Shown here piece by piece: positions 20,277-32,742 of a DNA stretch of 64,000 nucleotides (positions are counted from its first letter, which is position 1; the number at the start of each line of letters is the position of its first letter). The translations under genes were made by a program, and so were the position numbers. The notes under the pieces were generated by a model that saw only the letters and a program-made list of their open reading frames with translations, did no database searches and was not told the origin of the DNA. The DNA is from Eremothecium cymbalariae DBVPG#7215 (lineage: Eukaryota > Ascomycota > Saccharomycetes > Saccharomycetales > Saccharomycetaceae): NCBI RefSeq assembly GCF_000235365.1, contig NC_016452.1, forward strand, positions 341,001 to 405,000, read 5' to 3'.

Positions 20277-21089
20277 ATGTCTCGCGTTGGAGTTTTAGTG
20301 TTAGGCCCCGCAGGCGCCGGTAAGACGACCTTCTGCAACAGTATTATTTCACACATGCAATCGGTTGGCCGCAGAGCGCACATTGTTAATTTGGATCCAG
20401 CAGCAGATGCCAGTGAATATGAGTTTACTGTTGATATCAGAGATTTAATATCTTTGGATGAAGTCATGGAGGAGCTTAATCTGGGCCCTAACGGTTCTCT
20501 TATCTATTGTTTTGAATATTTGTTGGAAAATTTGGACTGGCTGGATGAAGAAATTGGCGAATATAATGACGAATATCTTATTTTTGATTGTCCTGGTCAA
20601 ATTGAGTTATACACCCATATTCCAGTACTTCCTAAGATTGTACATCACTTGAGAGATCAGCTCAACTTCAACATGTGCGTGACGTATTTGTTGGAAGCGC
20701 CGTTCGTGGTAGATACTTCAAAGTTCTTTAGCGGAGCATTGAGTGCAATGTCAGCAATGATTTTATTAGAATTGCCACACGTAAATGTGCTAAGCAAGAT
20801 TGATTTAGTCAAAGATGAGTATAATAAAAGAAAGCTAAAAAGGTTCCTAAATCCTGATCCGATGTTACTGGCGGACAACTCCAATACAGAGTTAAATCCA
20901 AGGTTCCATCGGCTGAATAAGGCAATTGCAACTCTCGTCGACGATTTCGGCATGGTACAATTTCTACCTTTAGAAGCAAAGAATCAGGATAGCATTTCAA
21001 CAATTTTAAGTTATATTGACGACGTGACGCAATGGGCGGAAGGCCAAGAGCCTAAAGAGCCTAAGGATACGATAGAAATTGAAAATTAA
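20277..21089 (+). CDS. GPN3: GPN-loop GTPase Gpn3
   Basis: Small GTPase of the GPN family that promotes RNA polymerase II assembly and nuclear import and acts in sister chromatid cohesion. The ATG at 20277 gives 270 residues (272 in S. cerevisiae). Motifs seen are the P-loop GPAGAGKTT at 10-18, the diagnostic Gly-Pro-Asn loop at 70-72 ([14 protein letters not shown]), [15 protein letters not shown] (G3) and [12 protein letters not shown] (G4). It sits between NUP42 and HST4, combining YLR243 with YDR192-191 from the duplicated S. cerevisiae regions. Confidence 0.95.
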   Translation: MSRVGVLVLGPAGAGKTTFCNSIISHMQSVGRRAHIVNLDPAADASEYEFTVDIRDLISLDEVMEELNLGPNGSLIYCFEYLLENLDWLDEEIGEYNDEYLIFDCPGQIELYTHIPVLPKIVHHLRDQLNFNMCVTYLLEAPFVVDTSKFFSGALSAMSAMILLELPHVNVLSKIDLVKDEYNKRKLKRFLNPDPMLLADNSNTELNPRFHRLNKAIATLVDDFGMVQFLPLEAKNQDSISTILSYIDDVTQWAEGQEPKEPKDTIEIEN

Positions 21090-21244
21090 TATAAATATAA
21101 GAGATGTGTATATAACAAAAATCCAATATTTTTGCATGCATTTAAATGGATTTACCAGTCCCCATAGCGTACGAGTATAAAGTTGTTGTGGTAGTTGTAA
21201 ATGTGTTTTTTAAAACTTGGTTGAACTTTATAGTTGTAAAATCG

Positions 21245-22420
21245 TTACAACTCAATAATTTGGCAAAGATCTTGACAGTCACCAAGTACAAATAAATCTA
21301 CGCCTCCAAGAAGATCTTGGATGCTCTGCGATGGCATATCTCTATTGATCCACAAAATTATGCCTTTTCTAGAGCGAACAGAGTTGCAAAACTGCTTACA
21401 AATAGTCTTAACTCCAGGAATTTTTAAAGATGTACCTACGATTAGCAGGCAATCACACTTCAGCTTTAGGTCCTTCATAATAAGTTCACCAACCTTTTCA
21501 CCAACAGGATGAACTTCATTGTACAACACAATATATGGTCTCAAAAGTCCTACACCTTGTGATCTTTTACCGGCAATTGCTCTGACCGCTTCAAATTCTT
21601 CGCATTCTGGGCATACAGGAATAACAGATCGGTCAAGGTCATCCTCATGGCATTTGAAAAGTTCTGTATTCATATCATAGATCTTACGGCATTTGGTGCA
21701 GCTCATGTGGTTAATACTTCCATGTAATTGGATAGTTGTAGGAGTCTTCTTTGAGGGCGCCTCTGGCTCGAGTGATGATATTCCATCTAGCTTGTTCTCT
21801 ATGCAATCGATATTCTGAGTATATATCCTTCTAAGCCTTCCGCTAATAGACAAAATATTCAACAGTTTATGAAATCGCGTCGGTTCCAGAACTTGGCATT
21901 TGGTATGCATATCACTGATCATCTTGTTAAACTTTATATTCATCTCCTCTGAAGAATGTACATAATTAAAATCAAATAACCGTTTCCCACTACCGCCCGC
22001 TTGGCCCTTAAGCGACGCAAACAACCCATCACTTGACCTAAAATCTGGAATTCCTGCTGCTACTGAGATACCTGCACCCGTGATAGCTACAATATTCTTG
22101 CAGTGCATAAAGGCATACTTAATAAATTCCGCATCCTTTTTACCACACACCTGCGGATAGTTTAGATAATCATCCACACAGAACACAGAATTACGTTCCG
22201 GCCTATATTTCAACCGTGGCTTCCTTTTCAATTTAACCCCCGCCATCTTCAAAGCCGGTAGCAACTCCTTGGGCTTCACATCCTTACTGCTTTCCCCTGC
22301 AACACTCTTACCCCCCTGTTTCTTCTCCACACTTGAAGGAGGTGTGATCGGAAGCTTATGTTTCTTGGGTGATTCATACTGCATAGTCTCACCCCCATCT
22401 AAAACCTTTCCAACTCCCAT
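21245..22420 (-). CDS. HST4: sirtuin histone deacetylase Hst4
   Basis: NAD-dependent deacetylase of the Hst3/Hst4 class, which removes histone H3 Lys56 acetylation and protects genome stability. The ATG at 22420 gives 391 residues; a second in-frame ATG 12 codons later (MQYESPKKHKLPITPP) matches the S. cerevisiae start region equally well. The sirtuin core shows GAGISVAAGIPDFRSS (NAD binding), YTQNID, LHGSINH (catalytic His), a zinc site CTKCRK...CPECEE, and LIVGTSLKIPG. S. cerevisiae has HST3 and HST4; the syntenic position beside RVB1 (YDR190) fits HST4 (YDR191). Divergent from RVB1. Confidence 0.93.
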   Translation of the reverse strand: MGVGKVLDGGETMQYESPKKHKLPITPPSSVEKKQGGKSVAGESSKDVKPKELLPALKMAGVKLKRKPRLKYRPERNSVFCVDDYLNYPQVCGKKDAEFIKYAFMHCKNIVAITGAGISVAAGIPDFRSSDGLFASLKGQAGGSGKRLFDFNYVHSSEEMNIKFNKMISDMHTKCQVLEPTRFHKLLNILSISGRLRRIYTQNIDCIENKLDGISSLEPEAPSKKTPTTIQLHGSINHMSCTKCRKIYDMNTELFKCHEDDLDRSVIPVCPECEEFEAVRAIAGKRSQGVGLLRPYIVLYNEVHPVGEKVGELIMKDLKLKCDCLLIVGTSLKIPGVKTICKQFCNSVRSRKGIILWINRDMPSQSIQDLLGGVDLFVLGDCQDLCQIIEL

Positions 22421-24387
<1,967 letters not shown>

Positions 24388-24619
24388 AACACAAATTGAA
24401 GGGGATACTACGTAACTTTTGCCTTGAATAAGTTTATCTGTAAAAATATATTTGGATTACCTTTCATAGTATGTATGGATGCGCTTGTGTCCATATATGT
24501 TTGACAAACATAAAAAAGAGCTGCTATCATCATTAAAAATAGACAATTATGTTTACATCTGATATATAGTAGTTCCCATGTTTCTGTAGACTCTCGAGAT
24601 TATATAATTGCTAGTTAAA

Positions 24620-26651
24620 TCACTCAATCTGGGCCAGCTCTTGAAGAAAAGCGCTAGGTGTAGTTATAGCAGTGCTGCCGTATACAATCTTTTTAGAACC
24701 TTGCTGATGAGCCCATTCTTGCAAGTTTTGGTATTCGAGGTAATTCCCACCCCCAACAACAAATACAAGAGCTTTGTTGTAGTACTGTCTCTTCGGTTTC
24801 TGGGAGTGTGTACCACGTACTGCTTTAGGATCAAAATACAAATAATCATCAGTCACTTCCAAACTATCATGAGAACTATCCATAGGATCCATGATTGAAG
24901 CAAGCGCATTGGTCACTGGAATAGCCTTCTTGTCTGGTAAAAGTTTCTTTATGCCAGATATTAACGAACCAACGCCACCTTGGATCTTGCCCTCAGTTAA
25001 TCCTAGTAGTTTATTGGATAAACCACTGAGCAACTGAGATGAGTTGGTGTTTGCCCCCGCATTATTATCATTCACGCTAGCGTCGTTTTTCAATGGCATA
25101 GTAGACAATTTTAGTAACTCTCTAAATCTGTAAATATATTTCAATGGACTGGTATCATAATTATTTTCTTGGAAGTATTTTTCAACCTTTTGGACAAAAT
25201 CTTTAGGAAGGCCATCGTGAGACATCAAATACATTATTATAAAGGTCCGCAACTTATCTTCCAAATTATTAATCCTACCATCTTCCAATATCTCTAAATA
25301 AGACTGTCTAAGTTTCACAGAATCACTTGCCTGTTCAATTTCGAAAAAAGCATCTAAACCTTTACTTTCCAATTCTCTTAGCAATGCAGCCAAAACGTTC
25401 ATATGTGTATCAATGATGTTCTTCCTGGCAGTTAATTGTGGCAATTTATTGACAGCCTCCTGAATCTGGATTGTGTCATTTTGGGAATTGGGATCCAAAT
25501 CGCCGATATTATTGACTCCTGTTCTCCTAGTAATCTCCTCTGCTTCAGCCTTATATCCGGCTAAAGCTGCTTCTACATTTTCAACAGCGTCAGGAAAGGG
25601 TAAATGTGCGTTTGCAGTCCAGAAAAAGTCTTTGGGTTCAATATCCATCTTCCTATTTACAACTTGACCTTGTTCGTTCTTAGAAGGTATGGTTATAGTG
25701 TTTCTGGCCAATTTAAAAACGTCAAACACTAAACACTGGTAAACCCAGGAATGTGCAAACATAGATGGTAAATCAATATTTCTGTCCAAAATAACCAGCA
25801 CAAATCTTTCTAAAGAATTGTTTATATTAGAACCGGTGCTAGTTCTGGTGCTGATAACATAATCACGTAATTTACTCTCTAGCTTTTGGGATACCATCTC
25901 GGCTGGTCCACCTCTTGGGGCACGTATAATTGGAGTTGAACCTAGAGTTAACACAACACTGTATAATCCATTGGCAATTTTATCACACAGTTGCGTAATC
26001 GTATCCTCGCTTGATCGAGGATCATTAATCAAACTGTAGGCGTTTTCCATGCCCAATGAAAAGAGCTCGGATTCTGTGACTACAAAATCCAAATATTGAT
26101 CATAAACCTGTTTAATCTTAGTGGCTTTCCCTATTGCAGATACTTGCCTTGCAAAATCCTCCAAAAACTCCCTTTTTAACGACGAAGTGAAGTTAACATA
26201 GAAATCAGCATACTTATCATTCTTTAAATCTTGCACTATCAAATCAATATTCTCCTGAGTGGGTTGTACAAAATATATAACAGGAACATCAGGGAGTGGA
26301 GATCTGTTTTGTTTAATAAGTGAATGTACAGTTACCCCAGATTTCAGTAAGTCGTTAACGCGCATAATGGATGAAATAATGGCTGTACTCTTTGAATCTA
26401 GCACTAAAACTTTCCAAACAAGTTCTTGTTCTTCTAACCCTGGATTTAGGTCAGCTGAAGCAGAGCTCGTGTTAAACATTAACATCCTTTCTATAATGGC
26501 TGTCATTTATTGACTGTTAGTGCTTCAATGTACATCGTGGTAAAAGGATGCTCCTATATTAGAAGGCATACAAATTCTGCGAATCTTGCAAAAGTTAAGT
26601 CAACATACCGATCTGCCGGTCCCTCAAAGACATTTCATTATCTAAAGACAT
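24620..26651 (-). CDS. SLY1: Sec1/Munc18 protein Sly1 (two exons)
   Basis: SM-family protein that binds the syntaxin Sed5 and drives ER-Golgi SNARE assembly. The longest frame begins at 26506, but its first residues (MTAIIERM) lack the homologue's N-terminus. A short upstream exon, 26651-26609, encodes MSLDNEMSLRDRQI plus one base. Joined to 26499 it reads SLRDRQIAIIERMLMFN, aligning with SLRDMQISAILKMLFLN of S. cerevisiae Sly1. Coding is therefore complement(24620..26499, 26609..26651), 640 residues (666 in S. cerevisiae). Conserved blocks include VWKVLVLDSKSTAIIS, SPLPDVPVIYFVQPT, VILDRNIDLPSMF, GGVGSLISGIKKLLP and FVVGGGNYLEYQNLQEWA. Confidence 0.93.
26500..26608 (-). other. SLY1: spliceosomal intron in SLY1
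   Basis: 109-nt intron inferred from sequence: donor GTATGT (the yeast consensus) at 26608-26603, branch site CACTAAC at 26522-26516, acceptor ACAG ending at 26500, about 16 nt after the branch. It splits codon 15 after its first base (phase 1), and splicing restores an N-terminus that aligns with Sly1 homologues. Confidence 0.88.
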
Positions 26652-26991
26652 AGTGGCTACCTTGCTGCTTATCTTTGGAGTTATATACTTCGGATATCTA
26701 CAGTTGGAAATATCGTCTGTTAACAACCAAAATAACAGTTCGCTAATTAACAATTTAAGTCACATGACCTTATAATATATATAATACATTATTTTATCCC
26801 CCTCCCCGGACCATTCATAACTATAGTCATGGCAAACGATTGAGATGGACGGAGCTTCAATTGATTAATTCATGTGAACTGCAGTTTAAAAACTATGAAA
26901 GGCGTTTATATAAACGTTATAATGTACAGTTTAATTTCTAACCTGGGGTAGCTTAACTGCTCATCTTAGGATGAGATATTTCGCGACAGGA
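26652..26991. other. intergenic region CCT6-SLY1
   Basis: 340 bp between the CCT6 stop and the SLY1 first exon, both on the minus strand. It contains an AT-rich stretch followed by a C-rich run (near 26800); no gene or RNA is visible. Confidence 0.5.
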
Positions 26992-28626
26992 TCAGTGTTG
27001 AGGAGTCTCTTTTAGAGTAGATCTACCAGCTCTCAACAGTTCATCACATAATAATAAGTTACTTGCGATGCCATTAGCGCTGTTTATCGCGTTTCTAATA
27101 ACGCGGTATGAGTCCCAAATACCCTCAATGGTTGGGTCGCAAGAATCACCTGCTTTCAAATCCACACCAACTATTCTACTTTCGTCTTCATCCAATTCAT
27201 CTTGGCATAATGCTAAAACATCTAATGCATCGTAACCAGAATTTTTAACTAAGGTTTTCGGAACGACTAATAATCCCTCAGCAAATGCTTCAATACCTGT
27301 CTTAGTCTTACCTTTAGCACCCAATTTGTTTTTGTTAGACTTTTTCAAGTGATCTGATGCTGCTATAAAAAAGGAACCGGCACCTGGCACCACGGCTTTG
27401 TCCTTTAGGACATTTGCAACAGCTCTTAACCCATCCCTCACAGCGTCCTTAGTCTGTGCCAAAGCATGATGGGAGGAACCTTTAATTAAAATAGTACACG
27501 ATTTTGGATCTTTATTTTCTGTTACAAAGGTGAATTTCTCATCACCAATATTTTCTTGGTAGATCAACCCTGAGTAACCTAACACAGACTGAGACAAATC
27601 TTCAACTGAATTTTGAGCCTCACCACCAGTAACCAACTGTAATCTTTCCATGTTACGTCGCTTAGCTCTTCTCAAAGCCAAAATACCATGCTTGGCCAAA
27701 ACATCCAAGGACATTGGATCGATTCCTTTTTGATTAATAATGACAAAACCCTTATCGGAATCTAGACCACACACCTCATCTTTCAAGTTGATGATTTTCT
27801 TCAGTTTCTCATCAACAAATTTTCTTTCACTGGCGGCCAACTTGTCCCTTTGCTCTGCAGAGCTGTAAAAAAAGCCCGAGTTTACTTCCGTTTTCTCATA
27901 TTCAAGAGAGACATTCAAAATGAGAACGTATGCGTTTTCAACTCTACTGGGCATTTCTGGATGCCTTCCGCCGTGATCTAAAACCAGACCTCTCACAAAT
28001 GTCGTGTCTCTGGGAGACAGGTGTTGCATTTGCATAAGCTCGACCATGTATAGATCCAGCGTGTTGTCCTCCTTGTTATAAACGGATAACACAGCGTCAG
28101 TGACAATTGGGGTCAACACCTCAGTTAACTCCGCTGGAATCTTCGTAGACAAAGAGGATCGCGCAACTTGTAACAAGAATTCGCGTTCCAGATCGCCCTC
28201 ACCATCCTTAACCAATTTGAACTTGTCCAAAAATCCAAGAGTTTCTTTTCTAGCCAATTCAAATCCATCTGTAATGGTTCTAGGATGAACGCCTTCTTGG
28301 ATATATCTATAGGCTTGTTTCATCAGTTCACCAACAAGACATACAACCGTTGTTGTACCATCACCAGTGATCTCATCTTGAGCAGCTGCCGCACGTGCAA
28401 TCATAACAGCGGTAGGCGATTGGATCTGCATCTCCGTTAGCAAAACTTTACCATCTTTAGTCAATTTAATATTGCCAGCACCATCAACGAGCATTTTCAA
28501 TGTGCCCTTAGGACCTAAATTCGTTTCCAAAACAGATTGCAAACCTTCTGCCGAAGTTACATTGACCTTCAATGCAGCATCTCTCCTCAAAGATTCAGCC
28601 TTAGGATTCAGCAACTGAACTGACAT
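26992..28626 (-). CDS. CCT6: chaperonin TRiC/CCT subunit zeta Cct6
   Basis: Subunit of the eight-member cytosolic chaperonin ring that folds actin, tubulin and other proteins. The ATG at 28626 gives [22 protein letters not shown], almost the S. cerevisiae N-terminus; 544 residues against 546. ATP-binding motifs are [38 protein letters not shown] and, near the C-terminus, [21 protein letters not shown]. It follows MAP1 on the same strand here, joining YDR188 to YLR244. Confidence 0.98.
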   Translation of the reverse strand: MSVQLLNPKAESLRRDAALKVNVTSAEGLQSVLETNLGPKGTLKMLVDGAGNIKLTKDGKVLLTEMQIQSPTAVMIARAAAAQDEITGDGTTTVVCLVGELMKQAYRYIQEGVHPRTITDGFELARKETLGFLDKFKLVKDGEGDLEREFLLQVARSSLSTKIPAELTEVLTPIVTDAVLSVYNKEDNTLDLYMVELMQMQHLSPRDTTFVRGLVLDHGGRHPEMPSRVENAYVLILNVSLEYEKTEVNSGFFYSSAEQRDKLAASERKFVDEKLKKIINLKDEVCGLDSDKGFVIINQKGIDPMSLDVLAKHGILALRRAKRRNMERLQLVTGGEAQNSVEDLSQSVLGYSGLIYQENIGDEKFTFVTENKDPKSCTILIKGSSHHALAQTKDAVRDGLRAVANVLKDKAVVPGAGSFFIAASDHLKKSNKNKLGAKGKTKTGIEAFAEGLLVVPKTLVKNSGYDALDVLALCQDELDEDESRIVGVDLKAGDSCDPTIEGIWDSYRVIRNAINSANGIASNLLLCDELLRAGRSTLKETPQH

Positions 28627-28973
28627 CACAACAACTTGGTCTTAGATACAATTTTTTCAAATTATCAGATGATAACTACCTAAATGTGCTAATGTATTTT
28701 TCTTTCAGAATATATAGTCATTTTATTCAACTTAATATCATCAAAATTTTTGCCACCGTTTTTGGCTTCCCAACTTTCAGGATGGACAACTTAAAAGGTT
28801 ACCCGGCAACCAACCACATACTGCTTCAGAAGCTGTAACGGTATATATACGTACATATATCTATATTACAAATGTACAAGGGGGGTGGGGGGATGGGGGT
28901 ATATGGCCATGTTTAAATGAATTAAAATAGGGTTTGTGCGGAGGAAGCAACTCCATATGCAATTTTTTCCACC
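28627..28973. promoter_or_regulatory. MAP1-CCT6 intergenic region with PACE, Reb1 and G-rich elements
   Basis: 347 bp that carry the CCT6 promoter and MAP1 terminator. It holds TTTGCCACC at 28749-28757 (reverse complement GGTGGCAAA, the Rpn4-bound PACE element, about 125 bp before the CCT6 ATG), TTACCCGG at 28799-28806 (Reb1 type), and the G-rich run at 28880-28899. Confidence 0.55.
28880..28899 (+). repeat. G-rich tract, possible G-quadruplex
   Basis: Three guanine runs of 6, 6 and 5 separated by one and two bases. The long runs can be divided to give the four G-tracts a quadruplex needs. It lies just downstream of MAP1 on the non-template side. Confidence 0.6.
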
Positions 28974-30084
28974 CTATTTTACTCTTTGTCTTGGCCCTCC
29001 TGGAGACTTCTTGTTCCTAGCAGACAAAATCTCGACACCGGTGTCAGTTATCAATAATGTATGTTCGAATTGGGCACTTACTTTACCGTCTTTAGTTGCG
29101 GCAGTCCAATCATCAGGCCACGTAATATCATGGTAGACACCTTCGTTAATCATGGGCTCGATGGTAAAAACCATGCCCGGTTTCATTATACCGGAGGTTT
29201 TATTGTTAGCATAATGGGCGATGTTTGGAGAACAATGAAAAAATTTACCTACTCCATGCCCACAGTAGGCCCTGACAACGGAACATTTATTGGACTTTGC
29301 GTGCTTCTCAATTGTGTCACCCAGGGATTGAAATCTGACACCGGGCTTGCACATTTTGATTGCTGCCTTCAGACATTCTCTTGCAGTTTCCACTGTATTG
29401 ATGACTTCCTTGCTTATATTTTCCCCAACATAGTAGGTTTCGTTTAAGTCCGCATGCATGCCCTGGTAATAAAGGGATATGTCCAAGTTGACAATATCGC
29501 CGTCTTTTAAAACATATTTGTCAGGAATACCGTGACAGATAACCTCGTTGACAGACGTGCACACAGACTTGGGGAAATTATAGTAGTTTAACGGAGATGG
29601 ATAAGCGCCGCGTTTGATTGTCTCCTCGTGGACAATCTCATCAAGTTTATCTGTGGTCACACCAGGCTTGACCTCTGCCGCAACTATATCAAGAATCTCC
29701 CTTCCTAGCATACATGCCTTTCTAATCTTCTTAATTTCATCCTTGGAATAAACAAGGGATCTTGTTTAATCTATCATTCCGCTGCTCCTCCAAGGGTAAT
29801 CCGTTAGCTGCCCAATCTGGCCTCTCAATTCCCTCCGGAACTGGTCTGCGGGCTGTTAATGGATACTGTGCCCTTAGATCACCCGAATACTTGAACTTAG
29901 GAAAGGGATCATATGCATCTCCACTGTCATCTGAACTGTTGTGTATGGCTTTGTGAGCCTTGTAAGCTCCCTTATAACACGATTCGTTACAAAATATCGA
30001 CTGGATGCCCTGCTTCAAACAAATCGGACATTTCAAAGACGATGTCGTCTCTTTACCACACTGCAAACTAGCACAATAAGCCAT
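28974..30084 (-). CDS. MAP1: methionine aminopeptidase Map1, with one apparent frameshift
   Basis: Removes the initiator methionine from nascent proteins on the ribosome. Two frames together cover the whole protein. From ATG 30084 an N-terminal part carries the two zinc fingers (CASLQCGKE...CPICLKQG...[17 protein letters not shown]) and reaches RNDRLNKIP, then stops at 29737. A second frame from about 29754 continues [21 protein letters not shown] through the metallopeptidase domain. That domain has [28 protein letters not shown] (metal-binding Asp), [13 protein letters not shown] (His), FTIEPMIN (Glu) and SAQFEHTLL (Glu). Removing one T of the TT pair at 29754-29755 joins them as I-P-V-Y, matching I-P-I-Y of S. 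cerevisiae. All catalytic ligands are intact, so a sequencing or assembly error is the likeliest cause. Confidence 0.93.
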
Positions 30085-30347
30085 GGCCAACGAATAAAAC
30101 AAAATAGACCAAGCTCCTATTACTGCACAGAGAGACTAAAACACAGCTGCAACCGACAACCAGCCTTATACAGAAGAAAAACCTTACATATTAATCATAT
30201 TCATTCACTATTCGTCTCTCAGACAAGAGAAATCATGCACAAAATTTTTTTCAACTGGCAAAAAAGAAAGAAGTTGACCTAAGCAGACGTTACAACTACA
30301 CATGATACATGTATTAAATAAATATACTATCACCGCATATAAAATGG

Positions 30348-30806
30348 TCAAGCCGTATGATGCAAGTCATCGGGCCCAAAGCTATCCGGTAGAAGCTCCT
30401 CCAAGGTCATGAGTCTCCGCTTAGTGCCATCCCCATTTAACATCACTACGGGGAAGGTTTTAGGGTTCGTGAATTCCCTTAGAACTTGCCTGCAAATTCC
30501 ACATGGTGATATGCATTGTTGTAGCGAATCACCGCTGATAGCTATACATGCCCAATCATCCGTATGGCCATCCATAACGGCTCTAACAACTGCTGTTCTC
30601 TCAGCACAAATACTTGCCCCGTAACTTGCATTTTCTACGTTCGAACCAGATATGTATTTCCCGCATTTGGTCTGGATACAGCATCCTACTCTAAACGACG
30701 AATACGGACTATACGAAAGCTCCCTTGATCTGATGGCAACCTCAATGCCTCCTTCAAATGCTGGTGGGACGCTAATATCCTCCTGCGGATTCTCAGAGTC
30801 TGCCAT
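30348..30806 (-). CDS. CDD1: cytidine deaminase Cdd1
   Basis: Pyrimidine salvage enzyme converting cytidine and deoxycytidine to uridine and deoxyuridine. The ATG at 30806 gives 152 residues (142 in S. cerevisiae). It has the substrate block ELSYSPYSSFRVG at 29-41, NVENASYGASICAER with the zinc ligand Cys67 and catalytic Glu69, and PCGICRQ with ligands Cys102 and Cys105. The C-terminal LEELLPDSFGPDDL is typical of homotetrameric cytidine deaminases. It lies next to MAP1, as at YLR244-245. Confidence 0.96.
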   Translation of the reverse strand: MADSENPQEDISVPPAFEGGIEVAIRSRELSYSPYSSFRVGCCIQTKCGKYISGSNVENASYGASICAERTAVVRAVMDGHTDDWACIAISGDSLQQCISPCGICRQVLREFTNPKTFPVVMLNGDGTKRRLMTLEELLPDSFGPDDLHHTA

Positions 30807-31605
30807 CCCAATGTCAGCCCACTTTCTCCTTACTTTGTGTCTGTGTCCGTTCTCCCATCCACACACTCCCGTCGCTAATATGTATGACGCTTAACGCTGC
30901 GCCTCCAGCGTTCGGTCTGTCTGCCTGTTTTCCGTCTGTCTTGTAATTTATTGGTACATACATTCTAGCTCGCGACAAAGGAAGAGAAACCTGCAAAAGA
31001 TTATATATTGTATAACTGTGCATTTGTAGACACTATAATGGACATCTCTAGTGACCCACAACTGGGGCCTCGAGCAGCACGCAGCCTAACAAGAAGACCA
31101 GCTGTTTGTCACCACATCTTGCGTGGCTTAGGAATGCTCACGTGTCTATACCGTGGCAAATGACGTATGCATAAGCGTTTAGCTCATCTCGAATTAGCTG
31201 TTCTCGAGTGAAAACGGGATTTGACGATCCGTTTTGTTCCTTTAAACATATATAAAGTTTGCTAGTTTGTTAGAACATCTTATCTAAAGCAGGGAAAGTA
31301 ATTGAAAAGCTAGGGTATAAAATTGGAGATTCCGTTTTGGGCGTATAATCCGAAATTCTCGAGTCCCATTAAGGTCACATTTTTTTGGAAAGTTGTGTGA
31401 AATCTCGGTAAGTGGGTACATATATCAGAAATATATATATATATTCTCCAGGAAACGGAAGGGATCGTGTCAGTTGGTAAAGAGGCAGGACGGCAGATAA
31501 ACAAAATCCGGATTGTTTTTTGGTGAGTAGTGCTATTAGTGGTAATAACAATACAATAGCAGTTCAGAGTTTGAGGGATACATATACTCTCGTTGTGGTG
31601 TGAGA
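30807..31605. promoter_or_regulatory. long divergent CDD1-SND1 promoter region
   Basis: 799 bp between divergent genes, the longest purely protein-gene gap in the window. It contains a CACGTG E-box at 31139-31144, TATATATAAA-like stretches near 31247 and 31430-31444, and pyrimidine-purine biased tracts. No tRNA, snoRNA or conserved frame was recognised. Confidence 0.45.
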
Positions 31606-32711
31606 ATGGCGCCTGTGTTGCCTGCAGTTAGTTCGCAGTCGAAGGTGAAGGTTAAAGCATTGGGGCGTTTGTTCTTGTTATCGTATTTCGACCCTGTTCC
31701 TGAAGATGTGGGTGAGATAGATGAATTTAAGGTTTATCTTTACATTGACATCCCGACTATCGATTACTACGATGATGAAATGACCCATGGGAAGATCAGC
31801 CGGATGAACAGGAAGTTTAAAATTCATAAAGTGAGGGAAGGCATCTTGTCTAGTTTTATGGGGTATAACGATACTATCTGGACTCGTCTGAAGCACGCGT
31901 CGATGTCGAAAAGGATCAATTTCAGCCTATGTGTTTGTTCTGGTGGTTCGCTACGATATGTTGAGTCGATCAAATATTTCATAGAGTCCTGTTGGTCTGA
32001 ATTGTACGATTATCGAACCCAAATACAGATAAAGTTCCACGTCCAAACAACTCCTACGTCCCAAAAATGGTTCAATACATTTTTGGATAAGGATATTCTA
32101 GCTTCGAATGCTGTGGAGTTTACTCTCATAGAGTCTTACAGTGTTTTGACTAAAACATCGATACCATTTAAGCAGTACTACACAAAATTGAGCGATAAAT
32201 TTACGAATCCTCAGAATCCTGCAGAATTAACATCTATCATTGTTGTCACAAACAATACAGGAGTGAGAGCGCTATTAACCATATTATCTGATAGACCATT
32301 AACAAGATATTTGCATCAACAGTCATTAGATGCTCTTAAAAACAACGCGGTTCGGCACAAGTCGAAACTTTTCGCAGATAGTATCATTAAATTAACGGAT
32401 AGCAGTGAGGATGAAACATCCTTAAGCAGGACTTCTTCACAGTTGCTGTATTCACAAAACAGTTTTATTTCAACAGAAAAGTTCCAGACGAGGAAGCGGC
32501 CTTCGTCTCTGAATAAAAGAAGATTGTCTGATAAAATAGCGTTAACTGTTGAGCATGATTCTGTTAACACAAGTAGTACTATGACTTCCTCCTCATCCTT
32601 GGATGGTCTGGCAGCAGATGCTAAGAATTCCTCAGACCATTTTCGTGTGTTAGGTAAAGGTAATGGGTATGAGGATGATGATGATGCTAATGGTGATGGT
32701 GATGGTGAATG

Positions 32712-32742
<31 letters not shown>

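Noticed and set aside
29737..29760. Programmed +1 frameshift in MAP1
   Set aside because: The known yeast slip sites (CUU-AGG-C and relatives) are absent, and the alignment puts the change at a TT pair well before the stop codon, which points to an indel.
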